Source: Thermocrispum agreste DSM 44070 | GTDB taxonomy: Bacteria; Actinomycetota; Actinomycetes; Mycobacteriales; Pseudonocardiaceae | Reading direction: 5' to 3' | NCBI RefSeq assembly: GCF_000427905.1 | Contig: NZ_ATYX01000006.1 | Coordinates: 124,001-188,000 of the forward strand | DNA length: 64,000 nucleotides | Part shown: positions 25,248 to 33,855 of the stretch, in pieces | How positions within the stretch are numbered: position 1 is the first letter of the stretch | How the letters are laid out: each line of letters starts with the position of its first letter | Notes under the pieces: generated by a model | Database searches by the model: none | Told to the model about the DNA's origin: nothing | Seen by the model: the letters and a program-made list of their open reading frames with translations, nothing else | Translations under genes and position numbers: made by a program

Positions 25248-25847
25248 TCAGGACGCTCCGTCCTTCTTGTTCACCCCGCGCAGCTGGACGGCCCGGCCGG
25301 CGAACATGCCGGGCGGATCCCACGTCCACGACTGCACGTCGACGAAGCCCGCCGCCTCGGCTTCCGCGGCCAGCTGGTGCCGCGTCACGGACAGATGGGC
25401 TTCGTGCACCGACAACACCAGCCGCCCGCCGGGCCGGAGCACCCGCGCGATCTCGGCGAATCCCGCCCGCCGATCCGCCCAGAGCTGCACGTTGTTCACG
25501 GTCACGGCCACGTCGGCCGAATCGTCGTCGAGCCCGGTCCGTTCCGCGGTCCCGGCCTGCAGGCGCACCGAGCCGGAACGCACCAGATCGGCGCACCGCT
25601 GCTCGCTGAGCCGGAGCATGTCCTCCGACGGGTCGACGCCGATCGCGACGGCCGCTCGTTCGGCGGCGGCCCGCAACCCCACGCCCGGCCCGGGTCCCAG
25701 CACCAGCACCGTGTGTCCGGCGTCGAGGTCGGCGACTTCGACGATGTGCTTCTCGGTGGCGGCGTTCGTGTACGCCATGACCGCCCCACCGATCCGGCCA
25801 AGCAGGCCGCGAGGATGCCCGAAGGCTCGGTCCAGAAGGTCTTTCAT
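25248..25847 (-). CDS. Class I SAM-dependent methyltransferase
   Basis: A 199-residue Rossmann-type methyltransferase. Motif I is VLVLGPGPGVGL (usual core GxGxG); the acidic residue after strand 2 lies in VGVDPSEDML; the post-I region has AERTGLDDDSADVAVTVNNVQLW; and LRPGGRLVLSVHE is the methyltransf_11-type strand 5 region. The start at 25847 (MKDLLDRAF) is preferred over 25883. It is divergent from lepA. The substrate is unknown; the family includes small-molecule and lipid methylases. Confidence 0.85.
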   Translation of the reverse strand: MKDLLDRAFGHPRGLLGRIGGAVMAYTNAATEKHIVEVADLDAGHTVLVLGPGPGVGLRAAAERAAVAIGVDPSEDMLRLSEQRCADLVRSGSVRLQAGTAERTGLDDDSADVAVTVNNVQLWADRRAGFAEIARVLRPGGRLVLSVHEAHLSVTRHQLAAEAEAAGFVDVQSWTWDPPGMFAGRAVQLRGVNKKDGAS

Positions 25848-26017
25848 AATTCGACAACAGCACGCTTCGGACCGCCCCAGCATCGGGGATGACCCGGAAT
25901 TCTCCCCCGGGTGGCGAACCGGCGCGGCCGCCGAGCCCGTGCCGAGCAGCGGCAGGGGAGACGCGCACGAAGCGGCATGGGAACATAGAAGCGATCGCCC
26001 AGAACCGAGGAACCTGA

Positions 26018-27853
26018 GTGACCTTCGCCGACAAGACCTTCACGCCACCGGAGCGGATCCGGAACTTCTGCATCATCGCGCACATCGACCACGGCAAGTC
26101 GACGCTTGCCGACCGGATGCTGCAGCTCACCGGCGTCATCGAGGAGCGCCTGATGCGGGCGCAGTACCTCGACCGGATGGACATCGAGCGCGAGCGCGGC
26201 ATCACCATCAAGGCGCAGAACGTCCGGTTGCCGTGGCGGGTCGGTGATCAGGACTACGTGCTGCACCTGATCGACACCCCCGGCCACGTCGACTTCACCT
26301 ACGAGGTGTCGCGTGCGCTCGCGGCGTGCGAGGGCGCCATCCTGCTCGTGGACGCCGCGCAGGGCATCGAGGCGCAGACGCTGGCGAACCTGTATCTGGC
26401 CATGGACCGGGATCTGGAAATCATCCCGGTGCTGAACAAGATCGACCTGCCTGCCGCGGACCCGGACCGGTACGCCGCGGAACTCGGGCACATCCTGGGC
26501 GTCGATCCGTCGGACGTGCTCCGGGTGTCGGCCAAGACCGGGGAAGGCGTGCGCGAGCTGCTGGACCACCTGGTCGAGGTCGTCCCGCCGCCGACCGGCG
26601 ACCCGGACGCGCCGCCCCGGGCGATGATCTTCGACTCGGTGTACGACACCTATCGCGGCGTGGTCACCTACATCCGGGTGGTGGACGGCAAGATCACCCC
26701 GCGGGACAAGATCCGCATGATGTCCACCGGCGCCACCCACGAGCTGCTCGAGGTCGGCATCATCTCGCCGGAGCCGAAGCCGGCCGACGGGCTGGGGGTC
26801 GGCGAGGTCGGCTATCTGATCACCGGCGTCAAGGACGTCCGCCAGTCCAAGGTCGGTGACACGGTCACCTCCGACCGGAAACCGGCCGCCGAGCCGCTGG
26901 CCGGCTACCGCGACCCGAAGCCGATGGTCTACTCCGGCCTGTACCCGATCGACGGGTCGGACTACCCGGTGCTGCGGGAAGCGCTGGAGAAGCTGCAGCT
27001 CAACGACGCCGCGTTGACGTTCGAGCCGGAGACGTCGGTGGCGCTCGGGTTCGGCTTCCGCTGTGGCTTCCTCGGCCTGCTGCATCTGGAGATCACCCGG
27101 GACCGGCTGGAGCGCGAGTTCGGCCTCGAGCTGATCTCCACCGCGCCGAACGTGGTGTATCGGGTCGTGCTGGAGGACGGCACCGAGCAGGTCGTCACCA
27201 ACCCGTCCGACTGGCCGACCAAGAAGAAGATCGCCGAGGTGCACGAGCCGGTGTGCCGGGTGACGGTGATCGCCCCGAGCGAGTTCGTCGGCGCGATCAT
27301 GGAGCTCTGCCAGAGCAAGCGCGGGCAGCTGGCAGGCATGGACTACCTGTCCGAGGAGCGGGTGGAACTGCGCTACCGGTTACCGCTGGCGGAGATCATC
27401 TTCGACTTCTTCGACTCGTTGAAGTCCCGCACCCGCGGGTACGCCTCGCTGGACTACGAAGAGGACGGCGAGCAGGTCGCCGACCTGGTCAAGGTCGACA
27501 TCCTGCTGCACGGCCAGGCGGTGGACGCATTCAGCGCGATCGTGCACCGGGACCACGCCTACGCCTACGGCACGAAGATGACCAGCAGGCTGCGCGAGCT
27601 CATCCCGCGGCAGCAGTTCGAGGTGCCCATCCAGGCCGCGATCGGGTCCCGCATCATCGCCAGGGAAACCATCCGCGCGATGCGCAAGGACGTGCTGGCC
27701 AAGTGCTACGGCGGTGACATCTCGCGGAAGCGGAAGCTGCTGGAGAAGCAGAAGGAAGGCAAGAAGCGGATGAAGACCGTCGGCCGGGTCGACGTCCCGC
27801 AGGAGGCCTTCGTCGCGGCGCTGTCCACCGACGAACCCAAGGGCAAGAAGTAA
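26018..27853 (+). CDS. lepA: Elongation factor 4 (LepA) GTPase
   Basis: A 611-residue translational GTPase of the EF-G family that acts on stalled or initiating ribosomes. The GTP motifs are [25 protein letters not shown] and [12 protein letters not shown]-like domains II, III and V follow, then the unique LepA C-terminal domain ending around [17 protein letters not shown]. The GTG at 26018 matches family length. In M. tuberculosis the order is also rpsT, then lepA (Rv2404c) further along. Confidence 0.97.
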   Translation: MTFADKTFTPPERIRNFCIIAHIDHGKSTLADRMLQLTGVIEERLMRAQYLDRMDIERERGITIKAQNVRLPWRVGDQDYVLHLIDTPGHVDFTYEVSRALAACEGAILLVDAAQGIEAQTLANLYLAMDRDLEIIPVLNKIDLPAADPDRYAAELGHILGVDPSDVLRVSAKTGEGVRELLDHLVEVVPPPTGDPDAPPRAMIFDSVYDTYRGVVTYIRVVDGKITPRDKIRMMSTGATHELLEVGIISPEPKPADGLGVGEVGYLITGVKDVRQSKVGDTVTSDRKPAAEPLAGYRDPKPMVYSGLYPIDGSDYPVLREALEKLQLNDAALTFEPETSVALGFGFRCGFLGLLHLEITRDRLEREFGLELISTAPNVVYRVVLEDGTEQVVTNPSDWPTKKKIAEVHEPVCRVTVIAPSEFVGAIMELCQSKRGQLAGMDYLSEERVELRYRLPLAEIIFDFFDSLKSRTRGYASLDYEEDGEQVADLVKVDILLHGQAVDAFSAIVHRDHAYAYGTKMTSRLRELIPRQQFEVPIQAAIGSRIIARETIRAMRKDVLAKCYGGDISRKRKLLEKQKEGKKRMKTVGRVDVPQEAFVAALSTDEPKGKK

Positions 27854-28529
27854 CCGGGCCAGCGCGCCGGGCGGACTCCCAAGGGCACGTCGGGCGGGCT
27901 CCCAAGGGCAGGAAGCAGCCCCCACACGGCATGGCGCCGGCACGTCCAACCGCCTACGGATGGTGGCCGACAGCACGGCGTAGCCGGTGCCGTCCCAGCT
28001 GGCGGGGAAGCCAATCCATCAGTGCCTGGGCGTGGTCACGGCGCGAGCGCCGTCGTGCCATTGGTGGGAGCTGCCCAGCCGGAGCGGCCCGCGGGCAAGC
28101 CAATACCCATCGGCTCGGCCTCCCGCGCGGAGCACGGTCACAGCAGTGGCGGGCGTGATCCATCGGTCGACGCTCGACGTCACCGCTACGCGGTGTTGGA
28201 TCGCATCGGTTCCCCGTTCGAGGCATCGGCAGGCGCTACCCGCCGCCCACGGGCCGATTGCGTCCTGGTCGTCTCACGCTGGTCACTGCGATGCGAGCGA
28301 TGTCGAATCCGCTCCACCGGTGACGACCCGCACTCGCCCGGTCGTGGGCGGCCCGTGCCGCGGCGTGAGCATCTCCGGGGACATCGGTGTGCCGATCACC
28401 CGGACGGACGTCCAAGGGTCCCACCAGCCGGTGACATTAAGCAGAAGCGGCAGCCCTGTCCGGGTGATGGACTGAAACCGACCTTGCCACCGGAGACACC
28501 GGGGACACGTTCAGAAGGAGGTCAGGGCG
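27854..28529. other. Intergenic region between lepA and the DoxX-like gene
   Basis: 676 bp without a recognisable gene. A short direct repeat (GGCGGRCTCCCAAGGGCA) occurs twice just after lepA (27881-27898 and about 27893-27912). A frame at 28361-28440 reads VSISGDIGVPITRTD, which I cannot place. The DoxX gene has AGAAGGAGG at about 28512 as its ribosome site. Confidence 0.45.
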
Positions 28530-29102
28530 ATGGCCACGACCAGCGGTCACGACGCACCGGCGCGGAACACCGAGGCCACGACATCGGCCGCGACCGGCAC
28601 CCACGACACAGATGTTCGTCCCGTGGCTCTCCAGTACGTGCTTGCCGTGCTGCGGCTGGCGCTCGGCTGGACCTTCCTCTGGGCGTTCCTGGACAAGACG
28701 TTCGGCCTCGGTCATGCCACTCCTGGCCAGGGCGCCTGGATCAACGGTGGCAGCCCGACCACCGGTTACCTGTCACGGGTCGAAGGGCCGTTCGAGGACT
28801 TCTTCACCAGCCTCGCCGGGAAGGCATGGGTGGACTGGCTGTTCATGATCGGCCTGCTCGGTGTCGGGCTGGCGCTGATTCTCGGCATCGGAATGCGCGT
28901 GGCCGCGGTCGCCGGCGTGCTGATGCTCGGCCTGATGTACCTGGCTTCACTGCCGCTGGAGAACAATCCGTTCATGGACGAGCACGTCACCGAAGCGCTG
29001 ATGTTGGTGGTGCTCGCCCTGACGTTCTCGGGCCGGTACCTCGGGCTGGGCCGCTACTGGGAGCGCATCCCGTTCGTGCAGAGGAACCGCTGGCTCATCT
29101 GA
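28530..29102 (+). CDS. DoxX/DoxD-like integral membrane protein
   Basis: A 190-residue protein with a hydrophilic 27-residue N-terminus and four membrane segments (about residues 30-53, 105-125, 127-146 and 150-170). The LRLALGWTFLWAFLDK start and the insertion carrying the GHATPGQGAWINGG-like loop resemble the DoxD/thiosulfate:quinone oxidoreductase large subunit and DoxX families. Such proteins are linked to sulfur-compound oxidation or thiol homeostasis; no partner (DoxA) gene is adjacent. A terminator follows directly. Function is inferred only at family level. Confidence 0.78.
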   Translation: MATTSGHDAPARNTEATTSAATGTHDTDVRPVALQYVLAVLRLALGWTFLWAFLDKTFGLGHATPGQGAWINGGSPTTGYLSRVEGPFEDFFTSLAGKAWVDWLFMIGLLGVGLALILGIGMRVAAVAGVLMLGLMYLASLPLENNPFMDEHVTEALMLVVLALTFSGRYLGLGRYWERIPFVQRNRWLI

Positions 29103-29118
29103 ACCTGCCAGCCCGACC

Positions 29119-29144
29119 TGCCGGCCTCCGACCGGGGGCCGGCA
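29119..29144 (+). terminator. Terminator after DoxX-like gene
   Basis: TGCCGGCCTCC (29119-29129) pairs with GGGGGCCGGCA (29134-29144), 11 pairs including one G-U, around the loop GACC. It lies 16 bases after the stop codon. Confidence 0.8.
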
Positions 29145-29183
29145 CGTCGTGTCCGGCCGTCACCGCGGTCCGGGTGGTGCCCG

Positions 29184-29385
29184 TTCGGTGGAGTGTGGCG
29201 GTCGGCTGGCGGTTCGGTGGGGCGTGGCGGTCAGCTGATGGTTCGGTGGGGCGTGGCGGTCAGCTGGCGGTTCGGTGGGGCGTGGCGGTCAGCTGGCGGT
29301 TCGGTGGGGCGTGGCGGTCGGCTGGCGGTTCGGCGAGGCGTGGCGGTCAGCTGATGGTTCGGCGAGCGCGACGGTCAGCGGCCGG
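29184..29385. repeat. Minisatellite: seven tandem 29 bp units
   Basis: The consensus unit is TTCGGTGGGGCGTGGCGGTC followed by AGCTGGCGG. Units start at 29184, 29213, 29242, 29271, 29300, 29329 and 29358; the third and fourth are identical, the last is degenerate and one base shorter. There are no spacers, so it is not a CRISPR array. The 29 bp period excludes a simple coding repeat. It fills the convergent gap between the DoxX-like gene and the hydrolase. Confidence 0.92.
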
Positions 29386-29438
29386 CCCGCATGCTGAGCG
29401 GCTGACGGCCGCCTGTCAGCCACCGCAGGCGTGCCGCG

Positions 29439-30416
29439 CTAACCAGCGGCCGCATGACGATCGACCGCGGTCCGCTCGGTGAGGGGACGGGGTGGCCGCA
29501 CTCCCACACGACGGCTGCGGCGCACGAAATAGCGCACCAGCTGGTGGATCTCCGGCGCGTGGTCCAGCTGCGGGCAGTGGCCCCAGTCGTCGTGCACCAC
29601 CAGCTTGCTGTGCGGCACCAGGCTGTGCAGCCTCCGGCCACCCTCGGCGCGCACCAGCCGGTCCCGTCCACAGGCCAGGATCAGCAGCGGCGCGGTGATG
29701 AGCTCCGGCTGGTACAGCCGCTCGTCGAACTCGCTGGTCAGCTGCCTGGCCTGGGCGAGCCGTTCGCGGACCGAGCGATTGGACGAGAACAGCTGGACGA
29801 ACCGGCGCGCATCCTCGTCGTCCGCGCCGCGCGGCTGGGCGTACAGCAACCTGGGCACGACGGCGTCGACCACACGGCGGACGACCCGGTCGGGAATCGG
29901 CAGCGGCAGCGAACCGTACAGCCGCAGCGGCAGCGGATACCGCTTGACCGTGTTGACCAGCCAGGTGTCGGACAGCCCGGGCGCTGCGATGGACACCACC
30001 CCGGCCAGCCGCGGCGCCGATCGCTGTGCCGCGCGCAAGCTGACCGTGCCACCCAGCGAGTTGCCGATCAACACCACGTCGCCCAAGCGGGCCTGAGCGC
30101 GCACGACGGCCCGCACGAACGCGTCCAGCTGCGGCAGGATCGGTCCCGGCCGCAGCGGGTCGGCCTCACCGAAGCCGGGCAAGTCGACCGCGAGCGCCGG
30201 CTCGCCCGCCTTGGCGAACTCCACCAGCAGCCGCCGCCACGTGTCTGCGCTGTCGCAGTAGCCGTGGAACATGACGTACCGGACACCGGAGCGGCTGGCT
30301 CCCGGCCGCTCGACCGTCAACACCCGGGTGCGCACACGTGCGTACGTGCGGTACGTCGTGCGGATCGGTGATCCGCCCTGGACCGATCGCCGGCCCCGCT
30401 CCGGTGCGGTCGTCAT
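29439..30416 (-). CDS. Alpha/beta hydrolase
   Basis: A 325-residue alpha/beta-hydrolase fold enzyme. The nucleophile elbow is GNSLGG; the oxyanion region FHGYCDSADTW follows strand 3; the acid is probably Asp in ACGRDRLV and the histidine lies in DDWGHCPQLDH. A cap domain lies between residues about 160 and 240. No signal peptide is evident. No operon partner exists: it is flanked by a minisatellite and a 540 bp gap. Esterase, lipase or lactonase activity cannot be distinguished. Confidence 0.88.
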   Translation of the reverse strand: MTTAPERGRRSVQGGSPIRTTYRTYARVRTRVLTVERPGASRSGVRYVMFHGYCDSADTWRRLLVEFAKAGEPALAVDLPGFGEADPLRPGPILPQLDAFVRAVVRAQARLGDVVLIGNSLGGTVSLRAAQRSAPRLAGVVSIAAPGLSDTWLVNTVKRYPLPLRLYGSLPLPIPDRVVRRVVDAVVPRLLYAQPRGADDEDARRFVQLFSSNRSVRERLAQARQLTSEFDERLYQPELITAPLLILACGRDRLVRAEGGRRLHSLVPHSKLVVHDDWGHCPQLDHAPEIHQLVRYFVRRSRRVGVRPPRPLTERTAVDRHAAAG

Positions 30417-30957
30417 GACTGGAGGGTAGACAACGAATCACCGGAAGAACCGCCACCAAGACGATCACAAACCGGCATCGGTTCGGATCGCCGCAGCTCA
30501 TGCCGGGTCGCCGTGGTCCGGGTTCGGTCCGGCCGAACGGCGTTTCCGCTGGTAGCGCCCGCGGCCTACACCGCCTTCACCCAGGCCGGGTTCGCCGTGG
30601 GGACGGCACACAAAAGGCACTACAGGTTGGTCTGGTTCGTGGCCCGTGTGCTCAGCTGGCGGAGGTGCGCGGCTGCTCGGCCCGCTCGCGGTGGGGGTGC
30701 CTTGCGTCCGGCCCCGAGGCTTGTTACGCCTGCGCTTCAGGCATCAGCTCGCCAGGGTCCGCGGTCAACGAGCCCGAACGGCCTGACCGGCCGCAAGCGC
30801 CGACCCGGTCAGGCCGAGACCGCTCGGCGCAGCTCGCCGCGCTCGACGCAGGCAGGCACCATTGCCACGGCGGCGGAGCGGGCCGAAGGCCCCGCCGTCC
30901 GGCAGGCTGCACGGCTCACGACGAGCGCGTCCGGCAAGCAGCGGCGACGGGCCCGGA
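30417..30957. other. Intergenic region, no gene recognised
   Basis: 541 bp between two minus-strand genes. Long frames exist on both strands, but they are Ala/Arg/Pro-rich without domains, and two of them run through the oxidoreductase gene. No repeat array or strong hairpin was noticed. Confidence 0.5.
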
Positions 30958-31923
30958 TCAGCGGGTCAGCACGATCTTGCCTGCCGTCTCGCCCGCCAGC
31001 ATCTGCCGGAACGCCTGCGGAGCCTCGGTCATCGGCAGCTCCGCGCCGATCGCCGGCCGGATCCCGGCCAGCTGCACGAACTCCAGCAGCGAGGCGAGCT
31101 CGTCGCGGGTGCCCATGGTCGATCCGATCACCCGCAGTTGCAGGAAGAACACCCGGTTCAGCTCGGCATTGGCGTCCGGCCCGCTCGTCGACCCCGAGAC
31201 GACCACCACGCCGCCGGGCTTGAGCGACTTCAGCGAGTGCGACCAGGTCGCCTTGCCGACGGTCTCGAACACCGCGTCGACCCGTTCGGGCAGCCGGGCG
31301 CCGGGCTCCAGCGCCTCGTGCGCACCCAGCTCCTTGGCCAGCGCCCGCTTGGCCTCCGTCCGCCCGGTGGCGTACACCCGCATGCCCGCGGCGCGGCCCA
31401 GCTGGATCAGCGCGGTGGCGACCCCACCGGACGCTCCCTGCACCAGCATCGACTGTCCGGGCCGCAGGCCGGACTTGACGAACAGCATCCGGTACGCGGT
31501 GAGCCACGCGGTGCCCATCACGGCCGCCTCAGCCCAGCTCATCCCGGCCGGTTTCGGCAGCACGTTGGCCGCCGGGACGACCACCCGCTCGGCGAACGTG
31601 CCCTGGTACTTCTCGGTCAGCAGGGTGCGCTTGGGGTCCAGCGTCTCGTCGCCGCGCCACGCCGGGTCGCCGATCACCGAGTGCAGCACCACCTCGGTGC
31701 CGTCCGGCAGGGTGCCCGCGCCGTCGCAGCCCAGGATCATCGGGAACTGGTCCTTGCCGATCCCGACCCCGCGCAGGGTCCACACGTCGTGCATGTTCAG
31801 GCTCGCGGCCTTGACGTCGACGGTGACCCAGCCCTCCGGGGCCTCGGGCTCGGGTCGTTCGCCGACGGCCAGGCCGGCCAGCGGGTCGTCGGGATGCGGT
31901 TCTGTGGCGTATACGGCGAACAT
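30958..31923 (-). CDS. Zinc-type/quinone-reductase-like medium-chain oxidoreductase
   Basis: A 321-residue MDR-family protein: a GroES-like N-terminal domain (VKAASLNMHDVWTLRG, ILGCDGAGTL) and an NAD(P)-binding Rossmann domain with the glycine motif VQGASGGVATALIQLGRA. The ATG at 31923 starts the conserved N-terminus directly. Almost no leader separates it from a GATACGGT element, so the message may be leaderless. It is divergent from the small membrane protein gene at 31973. Substrate unknown; quinone or enoyl reduction is plausible. Confidence 0.88.
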   Translation of the reverse strand: MFAVYATEPHPDDPLAGLAVGERPEPEAPEGWVTVDVKAASLNMHDVWTLRGVGIGKDQFPMILGCDGAGTLPDGTEVVLHSVIGDPAWRGDETLDPKRTLLTEKYQGTFAERVVVPAANVLPKPAGMSWAEAAVMGTAWLTAYRMLFVKSGLRPGQSMLVQGASGGVATALIQLGRAAGMRVYATGRTEAKRALAKELGAHEALEPGARLPERVDAVFETVGKATWSHSLKSLKPGGVVVVSGSTSGPDANAELNRVFFLQLRVIGSTMGTRDELASLLEFVQLAGIRPAIGAELPMTEAPQAFRQMLAGETAGKIVLTR

Positions 31924-31972
31924 GACCACACCGTATCGGCCGTTCGGCCGGTACAGGAGTAGGGTTCGCCAC

Positions 31973-32173
31973 ATGCTCGACAAACTCAGCGCCTGGTGGG
32001 ACGCGGTCGAACTGTGGGTTGTCGAGCTGTGGTTCCCGCTGCAGTTCCTGGTGGTCATGGCCGTGGTCGTGCCGGTGTGCCTGGTCGTGGCCTGGGGAGT
32101 GGACCGCGGCGTGGACCACCTCTCCGCCCGGCTGCGGCGGGTGCGTCGGCGTCGTGACGTCCCGCGTGCCTAG
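31973..32173 (+). CDS. Small single-pass membrane protein upstream of the ribonuclease
   Basis: A 66-residue protein: a Trp-rich amphipathic N-terminus (LDKLSAWWDAVELWVVELW), one membrane helix (PLQFLVVMAVVVPVCLVVAWGV) and a basic C-terminal tail (SARLRRVRRRRDVPRA) predicted to face the cytoplasm. The ATG at 31973 has AGGAGTAGGG upstream. The stop lies 11 bases before the RNase gene, so the two, and barstar after them, probably form one transcript. Function unknown; an accessory role in secretion or anchoring is speculation. Confidence 0.72.
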   Translation: MLDKLSAWWDAVELWVVELWFPLQFLVVMAVVVPVCLVVAWGVDRGVDHLSARLRRVRRRRDVPRA

Positions 32174-32184
32174 GATCGGGCCCT

Positions 32185-32610
32185 ATGCGGGAAGCACCAC
32201 CGCGGCGCAACCGCCGCCGGATCACCGCTGCCCTGGTCGGCTTGCTGCTGTTGGTGGGCGCAGGCTGGGTGGCGCAGAACCAGTGGGGTGGGTCCGCCAC
32301 CGACCAGCTTCCCGGGGCGGAGTCCGGGCTGCCGATCACCCCGTTGTCGGAACTGCCGGCCGAAGCACGGCAGACGTGGCGGCTGATCCAGCGGGGCGGC
32401 CCGTTCCCGGAACGCCAGGACGGCACCGTGTTCGGCAACCGGGAAGGGTTGCTGCCCGCGCGCGAGCACGGGTACTACCGCGAATACACGGTGCCCACCC
32501 CGAACTCGCCCGATCGTGGGGCCCGGAGACTGGTCACCGGAGAGGGCGATGAGCTGTACTACACACCGGATCACTACCGATCATTCGTTGTCGTCGACCC
32601 GGACCGATAG
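32185..32610 (+). CDS. RNase Sa/barnase-family guanyl-specific ribonuclease
   Basis: A 141-residue membrane-targeted or secreted ribonuclease. Residues about 12-32 form a hydrophobic signal or anchor after an Arg-rich start. The mature part matches RNase Sa closely in motif order: GPFPERQDGTVFGNRE, then HGYYREYTVPTP with catalytic Glu100, RGARRLVTGE with Arg115, and YYTPDHYRSF with His130. It cleaves RNA after guanosine. The barstar-type inhibitor gene follows within five bases. The cysteine pair of RNase Sa is absent. Confidence 0.92.
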   Translation: MREAPPRRNRRRITAALVGLLLLVGAGWVAQNQWGGSATDQLPGAESGLPITPLSELPAEARQTWRLIQRGGPFPERQDGTVFGNREGLLPAREHGYYREYTVPTPNSPDRGARRLVTGEGDELYYTPDHYRSFVVVDPDR

Positions 32611-32614
32611 GGGA

Positions 32615-32998
32615 GTGAGCGTGGTCGAGGAGCCCGCAGTGCGCACACACGCCGAGGTGGCCAGTGAAGCCGCCGCTCGCGGCGCGTATGTGCACACCGT
32701 CAGTGGCGCCGGTCTGCGGGACAAGCTCGCAGTGTTGGACGCGATCGCCGACGCGATGGAATTCCCGGAGTCGTTCGGCCGGAACCTGGACGCCCTCTAC
32801 GACTACCTGACCGACCTGTCCTGGTTGCCCGCCGGTGAGCACGTGCTGATCTGGGTGAACTCGTCGACGCTCGGCGACAACGACCCCAGGGCCTACCTGG
32901 CGATCCGATCGGTGCTGTCGGACGCGCAGCGTGCGCTCGGGCCCGCGGGTGAGCGCGCCGACAGCAGGCAGCTCACCGTCGAGCTGGTGGATTCCTAG
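32615..32998 (+). CDS. Barstar-family ribonuclease inhibitor
   Basis: A 127-residue cytoplasmic inhibitor of the barstar family. The core shows LDAIADAMEFPESFGRNLDALYDYLTDL, the helix and acidic residues that plug the active site of barnase-like RNases, then HVLIWVNSSTL. The GTG at 32615, with GATAGGGGAGTG context, gives family length. It begins four bases after the ribonuclease stop, so enzyme and protector are co-translated. It presumably neutralises RNase before export. Confidence 0.92.
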   Translation: MSVVEEPAVRTHAEVASEAAARGAYVHTVSGAGLRDKLAVLDAIADAMEFPESFGRNLDALYDYLTDLSWLPAGEHVLIWVNSSTLGDNDPRAYLAIRSVLSDAQRALGPAGERADSRQLTVELVDS

Positions 32999-33042
32999 GG
33001 CAGGGCGGCCTGCCAGGCCTGGTGGCGTCCCGGGCAGGCTGT

Positions 33043-33831
33043 TCAGGACTGGTCCGGCACCCAGTTCGGCTTGCGCTTCTCGGCGAACGCCCGGATGCCC
33101 TCCTGTCCCTCCGCGGAGGCGAAGAACCGCGCGGACAGCGCCAGCATCTCGTCGAAGGCCGCCTTCAGCGCCTCCTCGTCGGCTGCGCCCGTCCTGCGCC
33201 GCAGCAACTCCTTGGTGGCGGCCAGCGCGTTCGGCCCACCGGCGGCGAGCGCTGTCACGTAGCCGTCGACCGTGGCGTCCAGCTGGTCCCGGGGCACGGC
33301 CGCGTTGATCAGCCCGATCTCCGCCGCCCGGGCGGCGTCGAACGGCGCGCCGGTGAGGAAGAGCTCGTGGGCGGCGCGCGGCAGCAGGCGCGGCAGCACC
33401 GGCACCGAGATCACCGCGGGGACCACGCCGATCCGCACCTCGCTGAACGCGAACGTGGCGTCGTCGACGGCCACCGCGATGTCCGCGGCCGCCACCAGGC
33501 CGACTCCGCCCGCGCGCGCCGGTCCGGCCAGCTTGGCCACCACCGGCTTCGGGCTGGTCATGATCCGGCTGAGCAGCTGGGGGAACTCGTTGACGCCCTG
33601 CTCGGAGGCCCCGGCGCCACGCGCCTCCTTGAGGTCCATTCCTGCACAGAACACCGGCCCGGTGTGGTCCAGTACGATGACGCGGACCGCGTCGTCCTGC
33701 AATGCGGTGGTCAGCGCCTGGGCGAGCTCCCGGCGCAGCTGGGCGCTCAGTGCGTTGCGGTTGTGCGGGGAGTCCAGCGTGATGGTCGCGACGCCGTGGT
33801 CGGCCCGGTAATGCACGAGTTCGTCAGCCAT
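33043..33831 (-). CDS. Enoyl-CoA hydratase/isomerase family protein
   Basis: A 262-residue crotonase-fold enzyme. The first oxyanion-hole region is DHTGPVFCAGMDLKEA; the second lies in AGPARAGGVGLVAAADIAVA; SEVRIGVVPAVISVPVL follows. One of the usual catalytic glutamates is not obvious in the second loop, so hydratase versus another crotonase activity is open. The ATG at 33831 is used; a GTG at 33840 adds three residues. Convergent with barstar. Likely fatty-acid or side-chain degradation. Confidence 0.88.
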   Translation of the reverse strand: MADELVHYRADHGVATITLDSPHNRNALSAQLRRELAQALTTALQDDAVRVIVLDHTGPVFCAGMDLKEARGAGASEQGVNEFPQLLSRIMTSPKPVVAKLAGPARAGGVGLVAAADIAVAVDDATFAFSEVRIGVVPAVISVPVLPRLLPRAAHELFLTGAPFDAARAAEIGLINAAVPRDQLDATVDGYVTALAAGGPNALAATKELLRRRTGAADEEALKAAFDEMLALSARFFASAEGQEGIRAFAEKRKPNWVPDQS

Positions 33832-33855
33832 GCCGCTCACTCTGGCACATGCCCG

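Noticed and set aside
27987-28475. 162-residue frame between lepA and DoxX-like gene
   Set aside because: No recognisable domain, weak start context and poor codon signature.
29184-29385. Possible CRISPR array
   Set aside because: Units are contiguous 29 bp repeats without unique spacers, and no cas genes are near.
30513-31223. 236-residue plus-strand frame in the 30.4-31 kb gap
   Set aside because: Overlaps the oxidoreductase gene antisense and has low-complexity composition.
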